Below are positions 28,123 to 36,722 of a stretch of 64,000 bases of DNA, in pieces. Source of the DNA: DASXVU01 sp963732855 (GTDB lineage: Archaea > Thermoplasmatota > Thermoplasmata > Methanomassiliicoccales > UBA472); the NCBI GenBank assembly GCA_963732855.1, contig CAVTBB010000005.1:620001-684000 (forward strand). Reading direction: 5' to 3'. Below the pieces are notes generated by a model that saw nothing but the letters and a program-made list of their open reading frames with translations, searched no databases and was not told where the DNA came from. Each line of letters begins with the position of its first letter. Position 1 is the stretch's first letter. The translations under genes were made by a program, and so were the position numbers.

Positions 28123-29798
28123 CGTGTCGCCTCCGCGATCTCCTGATAGATCTGGTCATAGGTGAAGTGCTTGACCGAGGCTGCACCAGACGGACACGCC
28201 GCGACACAATTCCCGCATCCCCGGCACATGACCTCGTTAACGACTGCGATCTTACGGTTGGCATCCAGGGCGATCGCCCCGAACGGACAGGTGGCGACGC
28301 AGGTCCCGCATCCTTGGCATAGGGTCTCATTGATGTGCGAGGTCTTGACCTCGACCTCCATCCTCCTGCCTGGCACTAAGGACGCCAGGACCGCTCCGGA
28401 CGCCGCCTGGGCCTGGACGATGCTCTCGGCGATACCTTTCGGGCCTTCCGCGGAGCCGGCGATGAACACCCCTTCCCGATCGGAGGACATCTGGGCTAGC
28501 TTTTCATGCTTCCGGGAGAAGAACCCTTCTTTCTCCTGGCCGATCCCGAGCAGTTCAGCAAGTTGATCAGCATCGTACCTTGGTTCCAGGGCGGTGAGGA
28601 GGAGGACCATGCCCACATCCAGTGACCGGGCAGTCCCGCCCTCGTCCACGAAATCTATATGGGGCCCGGACTCGCCTTTCCCCATGGATATCTGACTCGA
28701 ACGCACCATGTTCACCCCCAGACGCTCTGTCTCTTCGAAGAACGCTTGCTGTTTGATGCCGGGGATGCAAAGGTCCGAGTACAGGTGGTGGATCTGGATG
28801 TCCGGGACCATTTCCTTGAGATAACGAGAGAACTTCAGACCGTAGGAGCAGCACACCTTCGAACAGTACTCCTTCACATCCCTTCCCACGCAATGGATTA
28901 TGCAAGCTGATCGGGGGACCTCACCGTTGGCCCGGACAATGCTTCCTGAACGGGCCATTGTTTCGAACTCAAGCGGAGTCAGCACATCTTCTGATACGCC
29001 CGCTTCGTAACCCATCGTTTTGACCGGGTTGAACAATTGAGCCCCGGTGGCCACGATCAGGGCTCCCACTGTCAGGCTCCTTTCGCCGCTGGGTTCTTGT
29101 TCATTTCGCACGGTGGCGACAAAATTGCCGGTGTAACCCACCAGGTTCACCAGCTCGTGGTCGGTCAGGACCTCCACGTTCCTGTCCTTTCTCAATTCGG
29201 ATATTTTGTCATCCAGGATCTCGTTGCTTGCCTGGTCTGGGAGTATGTTCCGGAAAAAGGAGGTCATGCCCCCCAGATCATTGCCCTTATCGACCAGATA
29301 GACCTTCCTACTCATCGAGGATAATGTCAGACAGGCTTCAATGCCCGCCACACCCCCGCCGAGGACTAGAACATCCGGGCTGATCACCAGATCCCTTTTT
29401 GATAGCGGGACCTGATAACGGACCCTCCTGACCGCCGCTCTTATCATCCGGGTGGCCTTTGCCGTGGCGCTTTCCGGGTCTTCGGTCACCCAGGCACATT
29501 GCTCCCGGATGTTTACTAGTTGCATCATGTAGGGGTTCAGCCCGGCGCTCTCGCACACGTTCATGAAGGTTTGCTGATGGTCACGGGGTGAACATGCAGC
29601 GATCACGATGTGGGTGAGCTTTTCTACCCTTATGCGCTCCTCCAGATACTTCCTGCCATCAGGGGAGCAAAGAAGGCGATAGGGCTCGACGACGACAACG
29701 TCCTCCAGGTCCGATATTGCCTCCATCACCCGAGGTATGTTCACTTTGTCCTTGATGTTTGAACCGCATTCGCAGATGTAGACACCGATCCTTGCCAT
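28119..29798 (-). CDS. hdrA: HdrA-like flavin/iron-sulfur protein (full-length type)
   Basis: 559 residues from ATG 29798; an in-frame ATG 12 bases earlier is possible. The N-terminal cysteine motif CECGSNI, the FAD motif LGGGVAGIEA (about residue 150) and two C-terminal ferredoxin motifs (CQGCGTCVATCP, CRGCGNCVAACP) are the HdrA pattern. HdrA can bifurcate electrons at its flavin between ferredoxin and a high-potential acceptor. It is shorter than the usual methanogen HdrA of about 650 residues. HdrB/HdrC are not in this operon but lie at 62-63.5 kb. Confidence 0.88.
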   Translation of the reverse strand: MARIGVYICECGSNIKDKVNIPRVMEAISDLEDVVVVEPYRLLCSPDGRKYLEERIRVEKLTHIVIAACSPRDHQQTFMNVCESAGLNPYMMQLVNIREQCAWVTEDPESATAKATRMIRAAVRRVRYQVPLSKRDLVISPDVLVLGGGVAGIEACLTLSSMSRKVYLVDKGNDLGGMTSFFRNILPDQASNEILDDKISELRKDRNVEVLTDHELVNLVGYTGNFVATVRNEQEPSGERSLTVGALIVATGAQLFNPVKTMGYEAGVSEDVLTPLEFETMARSGSIVRANGEVPRSACIIHCVGRDVKEYCSKVCCSYGLKFSRYLKEMVPDIQIHHLYSDLCIPGIKQQAFFEETERLGVNMVRSSQISMGKGESGPHIDFVDEGGTARSLDVGMVLLLTALEPRYDADQLAELLGIGQEKEGFFSRKHEKLAQMSSDREGVFIAGSAEGPKGIAESIVQAQAASGAVLASLVPGRRMEVEVKTSHINETLCQGCGTCVATCPFGAIALDANRKIAVVNEVMCRGCGNCVAACPSGAASVKHFTYDQIYQEIAEATR

Positions 29799-29802
29799 GA
29801 TC

Positions 29803-31077
29803 TCAACCATCCCTCTGTGGACCGAGTACATGGGCTACCGCGGCATAGGCATCCATCACGGATGTGTCGATGCCCTCCGGCCCGCGGGCCCCCCCAATGA
29901 TGAATATCCCTTTTCGAGATGTGCTGACTGGACCATCCCTCCCTTCGGTATTGTAGCCGAAAGTACCGAGAGAAATGCCAAGGATGCCAGCCAGGAGATC
30001 GGCCCCCTTCCTTGGTACCAGGGCCGGTGCCAGTATGACCATGTCCACTGGCCTGAGCACATCGTTCCCGGTGGCGTCCTGGTATTCGACCTTCAACTGG
30101 TCCCCGGTCTGTGTCAATCTCAAATCACGCGCCCGGACCAGGTCCGTGCCTCCCTTCATCATTCGCATGAAGAAATGCTGGGCTGATTGGCCTGGGATGG
30201 TCAGGTCCGAGATGTACTCGTGCACCTCGATGTCCTGAAGCTTGTTCCTGAGATATTGGTTAAACTTGAGGAGATACATGCAGCACACCGAGGAACAGTA
30301 CCCAACCTCCTCCCGGCCAACACAGTGTACCAGTGCTACGGACCTGGGAGGCTTCCCGTTCTTCATCTGTATTTGTCCGCTCGTGGGACCATTGGATGAG
30401 AACATTCTCTCGAACTCCAGGGCGCTGTACACCTCACTGTGCGCTCCGTAACCGTACCGGGCCAATTTCTTCAGGTCGATCATGTCCGACCCGGTTGCGA
30501 CGATGATCGATGCAACTGAAAGTGGAACGTCAGCATCCTTCTGGTCCAGGTCCACTGCCTCGAACGCACAGGCATCCTTGCATTTCTGACATTCCCCGCC
30601 CTGAAGATGGATGCAGGCCTCCTTATCGATCCTCGGCACATTGGGGAGGGTTCCGGAAAAGGGGACATACATCGCCTTCCTTGTGTTGAAGCCCATCTCC
30701 GCTTCGTTCGGGCGTGTGACCGGGCAGGGTTCGAAGCAAGCACCGCATCCGATGCACGCGTCTGGATTTACATAGCGCGCCCTGGTTCTTATCATGACCT
30801 CAAAACCTTGAGGAGATTCCTTGACCTGGGTCACCTCTGAAAGAGCCATTAGATGAATGTTCGGGTCCTGGAGAAGATCCTGCTGGAGCGGCGACAGCAT
30901 GCAGGTCGCACATTCGAACGTTGGGTACACCTGCTCGAACAGCACGGATGTTCCTCCGGTGTACGAGCTTCGCTCTATCAGGTGGACCTTCCTTCCCGCC
31001 TTTGATAGGAGCAGGCTGGCCTCCATTCCGGCGACCCCTGCCCCTATGACCAGTACATCCAGGCTCTTGCTAATCAT
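29803..31077 (-). CDS. HdrA-like flavoprotein (short type)
   Basis: 424 residues. The FAD motif IGAGVAGMEA starts at residue 11, so the N-terminal HdrA domain is missing. An internal ferredoxin-like region has CIGCGACFEPCPVTRP and CQKCKDAC (about 108-175), and VHCVGREEVGYCSSVCC is HdrA-typical. With the adjacent MvhD it recalls the split HdrA-MvhD arrangement of QmoA/QmoB-like complexes. It ends five bases before the next HdrA-like start, and its start is close to the MvhD stop, so the genes are probably co-translated. Confidence 0.85.
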   Translation of the reverse strand: MISKSLDVLVIGAGVAGMEASLLLSKAGRKVHLIERSSYTGGTSVLFEQVYPTFECATCMLSPLQQDLLQDPNIHLMALSEVTQVKESPQGFEVMIRTRARYVNPDACIGCGACFEPCPVTRPNEAEMGFNTRKAMYVPFSGTLPNVPRIDKEACIHLQGGECQKCKDACAFEAVDLDQKDADVPLSVASIIVATGSDMIDLKKLARYGYGAHSEVYSALEFERMFSSNGPTSGQIQMKNGKPPRSVALVHCVGREEVGYCSSVCCMYLLKFNQYLRNKLQDIEVHEYISDLTIPGQSAQHFFMRMMKGGTDLVRARDLRLTQTGDQLKVEYQDATGNDVLRPVDMVILAPALVPRKGADLLAGILGISLGTFGYNTEGRDGPVSTSRKGIFIIGGARGPEGIDTSVMDAYAAVAHVLGPQRDG

Positions 31078-31080
31078 GTC

Positions 31081-31504
31081 CTAGACACTCTCCTTCGATC
31101 CCAGGGGATTCGGCCCTATTTGTCGGATACGGGCATCGAACTGGGTCACCACCTCGGCATAACGCCGCCCCTCGGAAGCGGAGACCCAGGACAACTGGAG
31201 CCGGTCAGCTTCAAGGCCCAAGGAAGAGATCGACCTCCCGAAGAAGTGCCTGCCTTCGGCGTGTGTAGAAGTTGCCGGTATCATAATGGCAGTCGCCCGG
31301 ATGGCAACCAGCCACCAACACTCCATCCGCTCCTCTGAGGAACGCGGTTAGGATGAGCAATGGATCCAAACGGCTGGAGCACATCACTCTGATGGGAGTG
31401 AAGGATGAAGGAATGCTGAGATGGTTAGCCCCAGCCTGATCAGCACCTGCATAGGAGCACCAGTTGCACAGGAAACCCACTATTTTTGGTTCAAATATTG
31501 CCAT
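31081..31504 (-). CDS. mvhD: MvhD-type iron-sulfur subunit (second copy; one extra base)
   Basis: About 140 residues after removing one extra base near 31226-31233. The N-terminal half (FLCNWCSYAGADQ, VMCSSRL, AGCHPGDCHY) and the C-terminal half (LSWVSASEGRRYAEVV) lie in two frames that together match the copy at 25459. Start ATG 31504 has GGAG six bases upstream. It is placed directly before the short HdrA-like gene, its likely partner. Confidence 0.85.
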
Positions 31505-31562
31505 CAGCATCTCCGCTATCTTCAAACCTACTCATCCCACTTCGATCTCATCCGATCTCAGT

Positions 31563-31784
31563 CTAGAACTCTATCTGCGCTCTGAACTTGCCTCCCTCGT
31601 CATTGCAGTATAGGAGAACCCTTCCGGTCTTCTCTGCCCATGCTTTGACATCCCGAGGGAACGAAACGCAGTCAGACAATACCTCTAAGGTGTCCCCCTT
31701 CTTCAGTTCCCTGGCCTTGATCGTGACTTCTAGGATCGGTTGGGGACACTTAAGCCCCAGAGCATCTAATTTGTAGTTTGCCAT
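31563..31784 (-). CDS. tusA: TusA/SirA-family sulfur carrier protein
   Basis: 73 residues, normal TusA length. The LGLKCPQPIL motif at 9-18 carries the persulfide-bearing Cys and the CPxP signature. TusA proteins move sulfane sulfur between enzymes. Here it stands between a DsrE-like protein and HdrA/MvhD genes, the same trio seen in sulfur-oxidising sHdr loci (established for bacteria and some archaea). A second cysteine near residue 38 and another near 60 may form a disulfide. Confidence 0.9.
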   Translation of the reverse strand: MANYKLDALGLKCPQPILEVTIKARELKKGDTLEVLSDCVSFPRDVKAWAEKTGRVLLYCNDEGGKFRAQIEF

Positions 31785-31823
31785 ATTCCTCCCTCATTTT
31801 CAACCTTCAACTGTGCAAAGACC

Positions 31824-32177
31824 CTAGAACGCGAAGGTCACTGTTGCAGTGGACGCCTTGCCCATGAACTCAGTGGCACCGATGATCTCGGCATCCGTCC
31901 TGACCTCTTCCCTCTTGATGTCCTTGGCCTCCAAGGCAAGCTCGCAAAGGTAAATTTTGCCGCCAAGCTTGTTGAACTTTTCAACGAGGTCCTTCATGTC
32001 TGGCATGCCTTTTCCGGTGACCTTTTCCAGCTCTCCCTTCTTGCACCACAGGCCTCCTGCCGGACAGAAGAAGATCATGACCTCATCCCCCAAGGCTAGA
32101 GCACTGGTGCCTAGCACGAACGGCGGATACACACACTTAGGTTCTGGTCCATTTACGACTAATGCTACTTTTGCCAT
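31824..32177 (-). CDS. DsrE-family sulfurtransferase-like protein
   Basis: 117 residues with a DsrE/DsrF-like fold pattern: MAKVALVVNG, then VMIFFCPAGGLWC, and a C-terminal TATVTFAF strand. Cysteines at about 15, 38, 45 and 79 could carry persulfide. As first gene of the Hdr-like operon it probably hands sulfur to or from TusA. GGAGG lies about ten bases before the ATG, supporting the start. Confidence 0.82.
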   Translation of the reverse strand: MAKVALVVNGPEPKCVYPPFVLGTSALALGDEVMIFFCPAGGLWCKKGELEKVTGKGMPDMKDLVEKFNKLGGKIYLCELALEAKDIKREEVRTDAEIIGATEFMGKASTATVTFAF

Positions 32178-32220
32178 ACTTTCCTAGCCTCCTATTTGTG
32201 CTAAATAGGCTCTTAACGGC

Positions 32221-32230
32221 CTTAAATAAG
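32221..32230 (-). promoter_or_regulatory. Likely TATA box of the DsrE-TusA-Hdr operon
   Basis: On the minus strand CTTATTTAAG lies about 44 bp upstream of the DsrE-like start, the spacing expected for an archaeal promoter with a short leader carrying a GGAGG ribosome site. The rest of 32231-32414 shows no gene. Confidence 0.5.
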
Positions 32231-32414
32231 TATCGAAAATGACCAAGATTGATTGGAATAAATGATTGTTATCTCGTCAAGATATCGGCTGGACCAAATA
32301 TCCAATAACTAGCTGACAAACAAGTCCAGAAGTTTAGACCTAAAATTAGTGGAATCAAATCCATGATGCGGTTCGGACAGAAATGATAATGTCCGCGCAA
32401 GCCTTTGCATCCCC

Positions 32415-32943
32415 GTGGCCGATTTCGCCTATGATCGGAAATGGATCGTACGTTCCACCCTACTCCTTGCCATAGCGGTTGCGTGGATTCTGGTCCTGAT
32501 CGTTTTTCTGTTGCCCTTCGACCCAGTCGTGATGGTGGTCATGGGAATAGCCTTGGCCCTATTCTTTGTGGTGGTTGGCGCTTCTCCATTATGGACAGAA
32601 CACTCCATTGATGAGGATCGAGATCATCCTACGCCAAGGATGGCATTTCAGCGTTCGCATCCCTCTGGATAATATCAAGACCATCAATTTCATCAAAGAA
32701 GCACCCAAGGACCGCAGCCTGTTCATCTCACAGACCAGAGGAACGTTGAATATTACCTCATCGAAAAGGGGACTGGTCTCTCTTAAGCTTCGTCGACCGC
32801 AACGAATCGCCTCAGTCTTCTGGCGCAGGGCGGATGAGATAATCTTCGACGCCGCCGACCGGGAAGGGTTTAGGCAGGCATTCGAGAAGGCGCTTATCGC
32901 TACTCGCGCCAGTCCAATCCGATCGTTCTCGAACCGACCTTAG
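32415..32943 (+). CDS. Membrane protein with PH-like (DUF304-type) domain (one extra base)
   Basis: About 175 residues after removing one extra base near 32610-32630. Two N-terminal membrane helices (about 10-60) precede a soluble part with RIEIILRQGW, the strand FSVRIPLDNIKTINF and a helix-rich end, typical of bacterial-type PH membrane proteins. Function unknown. Starts at GTG 32415. Its end overlaps the convergent nadE by 44 bp. Confidence 0.6.
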
Positions 32944-33700
32944 GGATCAGCGGGGCCTTGCGCTTGTGCACCGTATCGAGATGCCTTCTCCACACCATTT
33001 CAACGATGTTAAGGTCGATGCCGGTCTGCCGGGAGATCTCCCGGTTGTCCGATATCACCTCGAAACCCAGGAGTATCTGGTCTAGCTTCTCGTACGAGAC
33101 GCCCAGCTCCCCTTCGTCCGTCTGACCTTCCCACAGGCCGGCCGATGGCGCCTTTTCGATGATCCGCTTGGAAATGCCGACCCTCTTTGCCAGCTCGCGG
33201 ACCTCGGTCTTGTAGAGGTCGCCGATGGGGCAGAAGTCCACACCTCCGTCACCAAACTTGGTAAAGTAACCGATCAACAGCTCCGACTTGTTCCCGGTGC
33301 CCATGACCACCCTCCCTATGAGGTTCGCCTGGTGCATGAGGGCGACCATACGACAGCGGGCCGTAACGTTGCCCAACAACTCCTTCCGGTCGATCGAAGG
33401 CAGGATCGTCTTGAACGCCTCCAGCGCCGGTGTGATCTCCACTATCATGAACTCTGCCCCAATATCGTTGGAGAACTCTTCCGCGTCCCTCCGGTCGTCA
33501 TTGGAGGAGGACGAGGATGGCATGAAGATGTTCAGGACCTTGTCAGCGCCCACCGCGTCGACGCACAGCTTCGAGACCAGCGCCGAGTCTATGCCCCCGC
33601 TGAGCCCGACGACCACGCCGTTCCCCCCGGACTCCTCGACCTTCTGGCGGATGAACTCCACGATCGTATCGTAAGCATAGTCTTTCAATTGGGGGCGCAT
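32900..33700 (-). CDS. nadE: NH3-dependent NAD+ synthetase
   Basis: 266 residues, the ammonia-using short form with no glutaminase domain. It adenylates nicotinate adenine dinucleotide and amidates it to NAD+. The ATP-binding loop GLSGGIDSALV is near residue 33, with GTGNKSELLIGYFTKFGDGG further on. The divergent neighbour is a nitrilase-family amidase that could supply ammonia. Frame intact; identification secure. Confidence 0.95.
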   Translation of the reverse strand: MRPQLKDYAYDTIVEFIRQKVEESGGNGVVVGLSGGIDSALVSKLCVDAVGADKVLNIFMPSSSSSNDDRRDAEEFSNDIGAEFMIVEITPALEAFKTILPSIDRKELLGNVTARCRMVALMHQANLIGRVVMGTGNKSELLIGYFTKFGDGGVDFCPIGDLYKTEVRELAKRVGISKRIIEKAPSAGLWEGQTDEGELGVSYEKLDQILLGFEVISDNREISRQTGIDLNIVEMVWRRHLDTVHKRKAPLIPKVGSRTIGLDWRE

Positions 33701-33796
33701 GATTCCTTGTATGTAGCAGCATGCTAATATCGCTTATCATCGAACGATGGGACGCGAAGCTAGATAACCGAGGGGAACGATTGGACGGCCGATAGC

Positions 33797-34591
33797 ATGA
33801 GGACGGTCCTTGCACAGGTGCCAAGCGCGGTAGGCGATAAAGAGGAGAACCTGAGGCGCATACATGAGGTGATATCTGGACAGGAAGCGGACCTGTTCGT
33901 CTTCCCGGAGCTGTTCCTGAGCGGCTACATGTGCCGGGACCGGGTGCACCTCATGGCCGAGTCGCTCCAGGGGGAGAGCGTACAGGAGCTCGCCACCGTG
34001 GCCGACGAACACCAGTGCTCCATCCTCCTGGGCATGCCGACGCTGGACGATGAGATTACCGGGCTGGTGCACAACAGCGCGGTTCTCGTCAAACCGGATG
34101 GCAGCGCCTGGAGCTACGACAAGATCAACCTGGCCACCTTCGGGCCGTTCGAAGAGTCTCTGTATTTCGCCCCGGGCAACGTGCCTACGATGTTCGAGGT
34201 GGAAGGCTTCCGTCTCGGTGTCGTGATCTGCTATGACCTGTTTTTCCCCGAGCTTAGCAAATCGCTGGCGCTGCACGGCGCGGACGCCATCGTCTGCATC
34301 TCGGCGTCGCCGAACACATCTCGGGAGTACTTCGAGAGGATCGTACCGGCCAGGGCTATCGAGAACACTGCCTACTCAGTCTACGTCAACAATACCGGCA
34401 GCCAGCTCAACCAGGTCTTCTTCGGTGGCAGCCACGCGGTAGGTCCGCGGGGTAACCTGCTGGCCAAGTGTGACTATTTCAAGAAGGACATGAAGGTCGT
34501 GGACCTGGACCTCTCCGAGGTGCGCATAGCCAGACGGATACGCCCGACTATCCGTGACTCAATGGGCATGGTCTCCCATGACACCTTCTGA
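33797..34591 (+). CDS. Nitrilase-superfamily (carbon-nitrogen) hydrolase
   Basis: 264 residues. The Glu-Lys-Cys triad is visible: Glu in FPELFLSG near 40, Lys in YDKINL near 110 and Cys in VICYDLFFPE near 144. It hydrolyses an amide or nitrile, releasing ammonia; the substrate is not predictable. Divergent from nadE with 96 bp between, so co-regulation is possible. Its end overlaps the convergent MFS gene by 33 bp. Confidence 0.9.
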   Translation: MRTVLAQVPSAVGDKEENLRRIHEVISGQEADLFVFPELFLSGYMCRDRVHLMAESLQGESVQELATVADEHQCSILLGMPTLDDEITGLVHNSAVLVKPDGSAWSYDKINLATFGPFEESLYFAPGNVPTMFEVEGFRLGVVICYDLFFPELSKSLALHGADAIVCISASPNTSREYFERIVPARAIENTAYSVYVNNTGSQLNQVFFGGSHAVGPRGNLLAKCDYFKKDMKVVDLDLSEVRIARRIRPTIRDSMGMVSHDTF

Positions 34592-36019
34592 TCCCTTTTC
34601 GGAGATCCTTTTTCCCCGGGCAAGCGAGGTGACCGTTCCAACCGCCGCGATGAACGCACCGACCAGGAACACGGTGCTCATGCCCTGTATGTAACTGGCT
34701 GCAGGGACCCCGGGGTTCGCCGAACCAAGTGACAGCGATGTTATGAAATCCGGCCCAGCCACCGAGGCGATGATTGCGCCCATGATCGCCAGGCTTACCG
34801 CCTGGCCGACAAAACGCATGGTGGACAGCGTACCAGATGCTACGCCCAGTCTCTTCATCTCCACACGCCCATGACCGCGCTGGTGTTGGGGGAGGAGAAC
34901 AGGCCCATGCCTATCCCGATCACAGACAAACCCTACCCCAATGTGGGCCACCGAGGATGCAGGGTCAGCTGCTCATGAACAGAGGCCCAGCGCCATGATC
35001 GCCATCCCTGCGGATGCCAGGAGGCGTGAACCAATTCGGTCCGACGCCCATCCGGCTATCGGGGACAGGACCGCCATCGCCAACGGCATATACGAGCAGG
35101 ACCAGACCGGTGTACAGGATCGAATAGCCCAGTATCTCCTGCATATAGTAAGAGAGCATGAAAGCGACGCTGAAGTACGCCGCGTAGTTGAGCAGGGCGG
35201 AGAAGTTCGCAGCGGCGAAAATCGATTTCCGGTGACCATGGAAAGGTCGAGCATGGCTGACCGTCCCTTCCTGCTGCTCCACGATCACAAACGCGAACAG
35301 TGTGACAGCTGCCAACACGATGAGGCCGATGATCCCCATCGAATCCCAGCCATATTGCTCGCCCAGCGTCAGCGTGATCAGGAGCGATGTCAGGCCGACC
35401 GAGAACAGCAGCACGCCGGGTATGTCCAGCTTTTCCTCCCGACGTATCTCCCCCGTGTCCTTGAGAAATGCCAGGCCATCAGCATCACGACGACACCGAT
35501 GGGGATGTTGATCAGGAAGATCGAGCGCCAGCCCGCGATCCCGGTCAGCAGGCCGCCCAGTGCCGGTCCTAGGGACAGGCCGATGTAGACCGCCATGGCA
35601 TTGATGCCGAGCGCCTTGCCCCTCTCCTTGGCTGGGAACGTGTCGGTGATGATCGCGGTTGCGGTGGCGGCGATGCATGCTGCGCCTACGCCCTGTAAGC
35701 ACGCGGAAGGTGATCAGCTGGGTGCCGTCCTGGCAAGGCTGCAGAACAACGAGCCGAGCACGAAGATGCCGAACCCGATGATGAATATGTTCTTCCTTCC
35801 CTTGATGTCGGAAAGCCTCCCGATGGTCAGCAGCAGGACCGCCAGCGAGACCAGGTAGGCGGTCGGGATCCAGATCGCCGACTCCGAGCTCATCCCCAGG
35901 TCGCCGGTCATCACCGGCAATGACACGCTGACGATGGTGCTGTCGAGCGGCGCCATCATGGAGCCCATGCAGGTGATCAGCAGGATGATCCTCATGTACG
36001 ATCTGGACGGTTCGTTCAT
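34559..36019 (-). pseudogene. MFS drug-exporter (DHA2/EmrB type), frame broken several times
   Basis: About 486 residues spread over three frames. The N-terminus (LLITCMGSMMAPLDSTIVSV and GRLSDIKGRKN) is typical of 14-helix EmrB/QacA exporters, and the fragment GWRSIFLINIPIG is the family's motif C region. Later helices continue near 35350-35100 and 34790-34600. Breaks occur near 35715, 35480, 35090 and 34950. It is either a pseudogene or an indel-ridden copy; nearby nadE and nitrilase are intact. Start set at ATG 36019. Confidence 0.65.
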
Positions 36020-36144
36020 GTGATTACTACTACTCCCATCAACCAAGGCACGATTCTTAAGCTTTCTTTTTTGCATTTCCAGATATGGACGAGGAAATCC
36101 TGGGCGTAAAGTTTAAAACCAATTCATACAGTAGGGAGCCGAAA

Positions 36145-36246
36145 GCCGAGGTGGCCCAGCCCGGTAAGGCGCAAGCCTGGAATAATTTCCGCCAGCAAGC
36201 TTGTGTCCGCAAGGACTCGGGAGTTCAAATCTCCCCCTCGGCGCCA
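36145..36246 (+). tRNA. tRNA-Ser (GGA) with 15-nt intron
   Basis: Acceptor GCCGAGG pairs with CCTCGGC; G73 and CCA are encoded. The anticodon stem CAAGC/GCTTG encloses CTGGAA, a 15-nt intron (TAATTTCCGCCAGCA) and A38, so the intron is at the canonical 37/38 site; CTGG pairs with CCAG as expected for a bulge-helix-bulge. A long variable arm (GTCC-GCAA-GGAC) confirms the serine class. Confidence 0.93.
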
Positions 36247-36722
36247 TAATTTTTCTTATTGAATCAGCGCCATGAAAAGAGGTCATGTGCAATAAGATTC
36301 CCTGGCCCACGATGAAACACCCCCATACCTCCTAGGAACTTTGCACATCTTGGCACTGGACCGAGATCAAACTGACCTCGGGCCTAAATGTCGAGACCAT
36401 GTTTTCCGGGTCGTCCATCGTTTCCATGGCCAGAAATAAGATTTCGGTGCCTCGTTCCTAGATCGGGAAGCTGAACACAAATCATTATGGTGCCAGGAAT
36501 TATTCCGTAAAATGTGTCTCATCTTGGCGGACCTTGATCGTGCAAAAATGGCAAAAAAAGAACCGAATAGGCTCTCTGCGTCCGTTATTGAGGTCGGGGG
36601 GAAAAGAACAAAACGTGTCTGTTCTTGCCCGAGATGCCCATTTCTGGGAAGACCTGGAGAAATATAACCAGACCCCGGCAAAAGAGAGGGCAGAAGCCCT
36701 GGTCTGCCTGGGCATCTCCGGG
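36247..36722. other. 476-bp stretch without a supported gene
   Basis: Open frames exist on both strands but none has a recognisable protein pattern. A short frame from ATG 36548 (MAKKEPNRLSASVIEV) ends after about 38 residues with two cysteines close together and cannot be assigned. Confidence 0.4.

Noticed and set aside
36113..36310. Open frame on the minus strand
   Set aside because: It covers tRNA-Ser; the protein is an antisense read of the tRNA.
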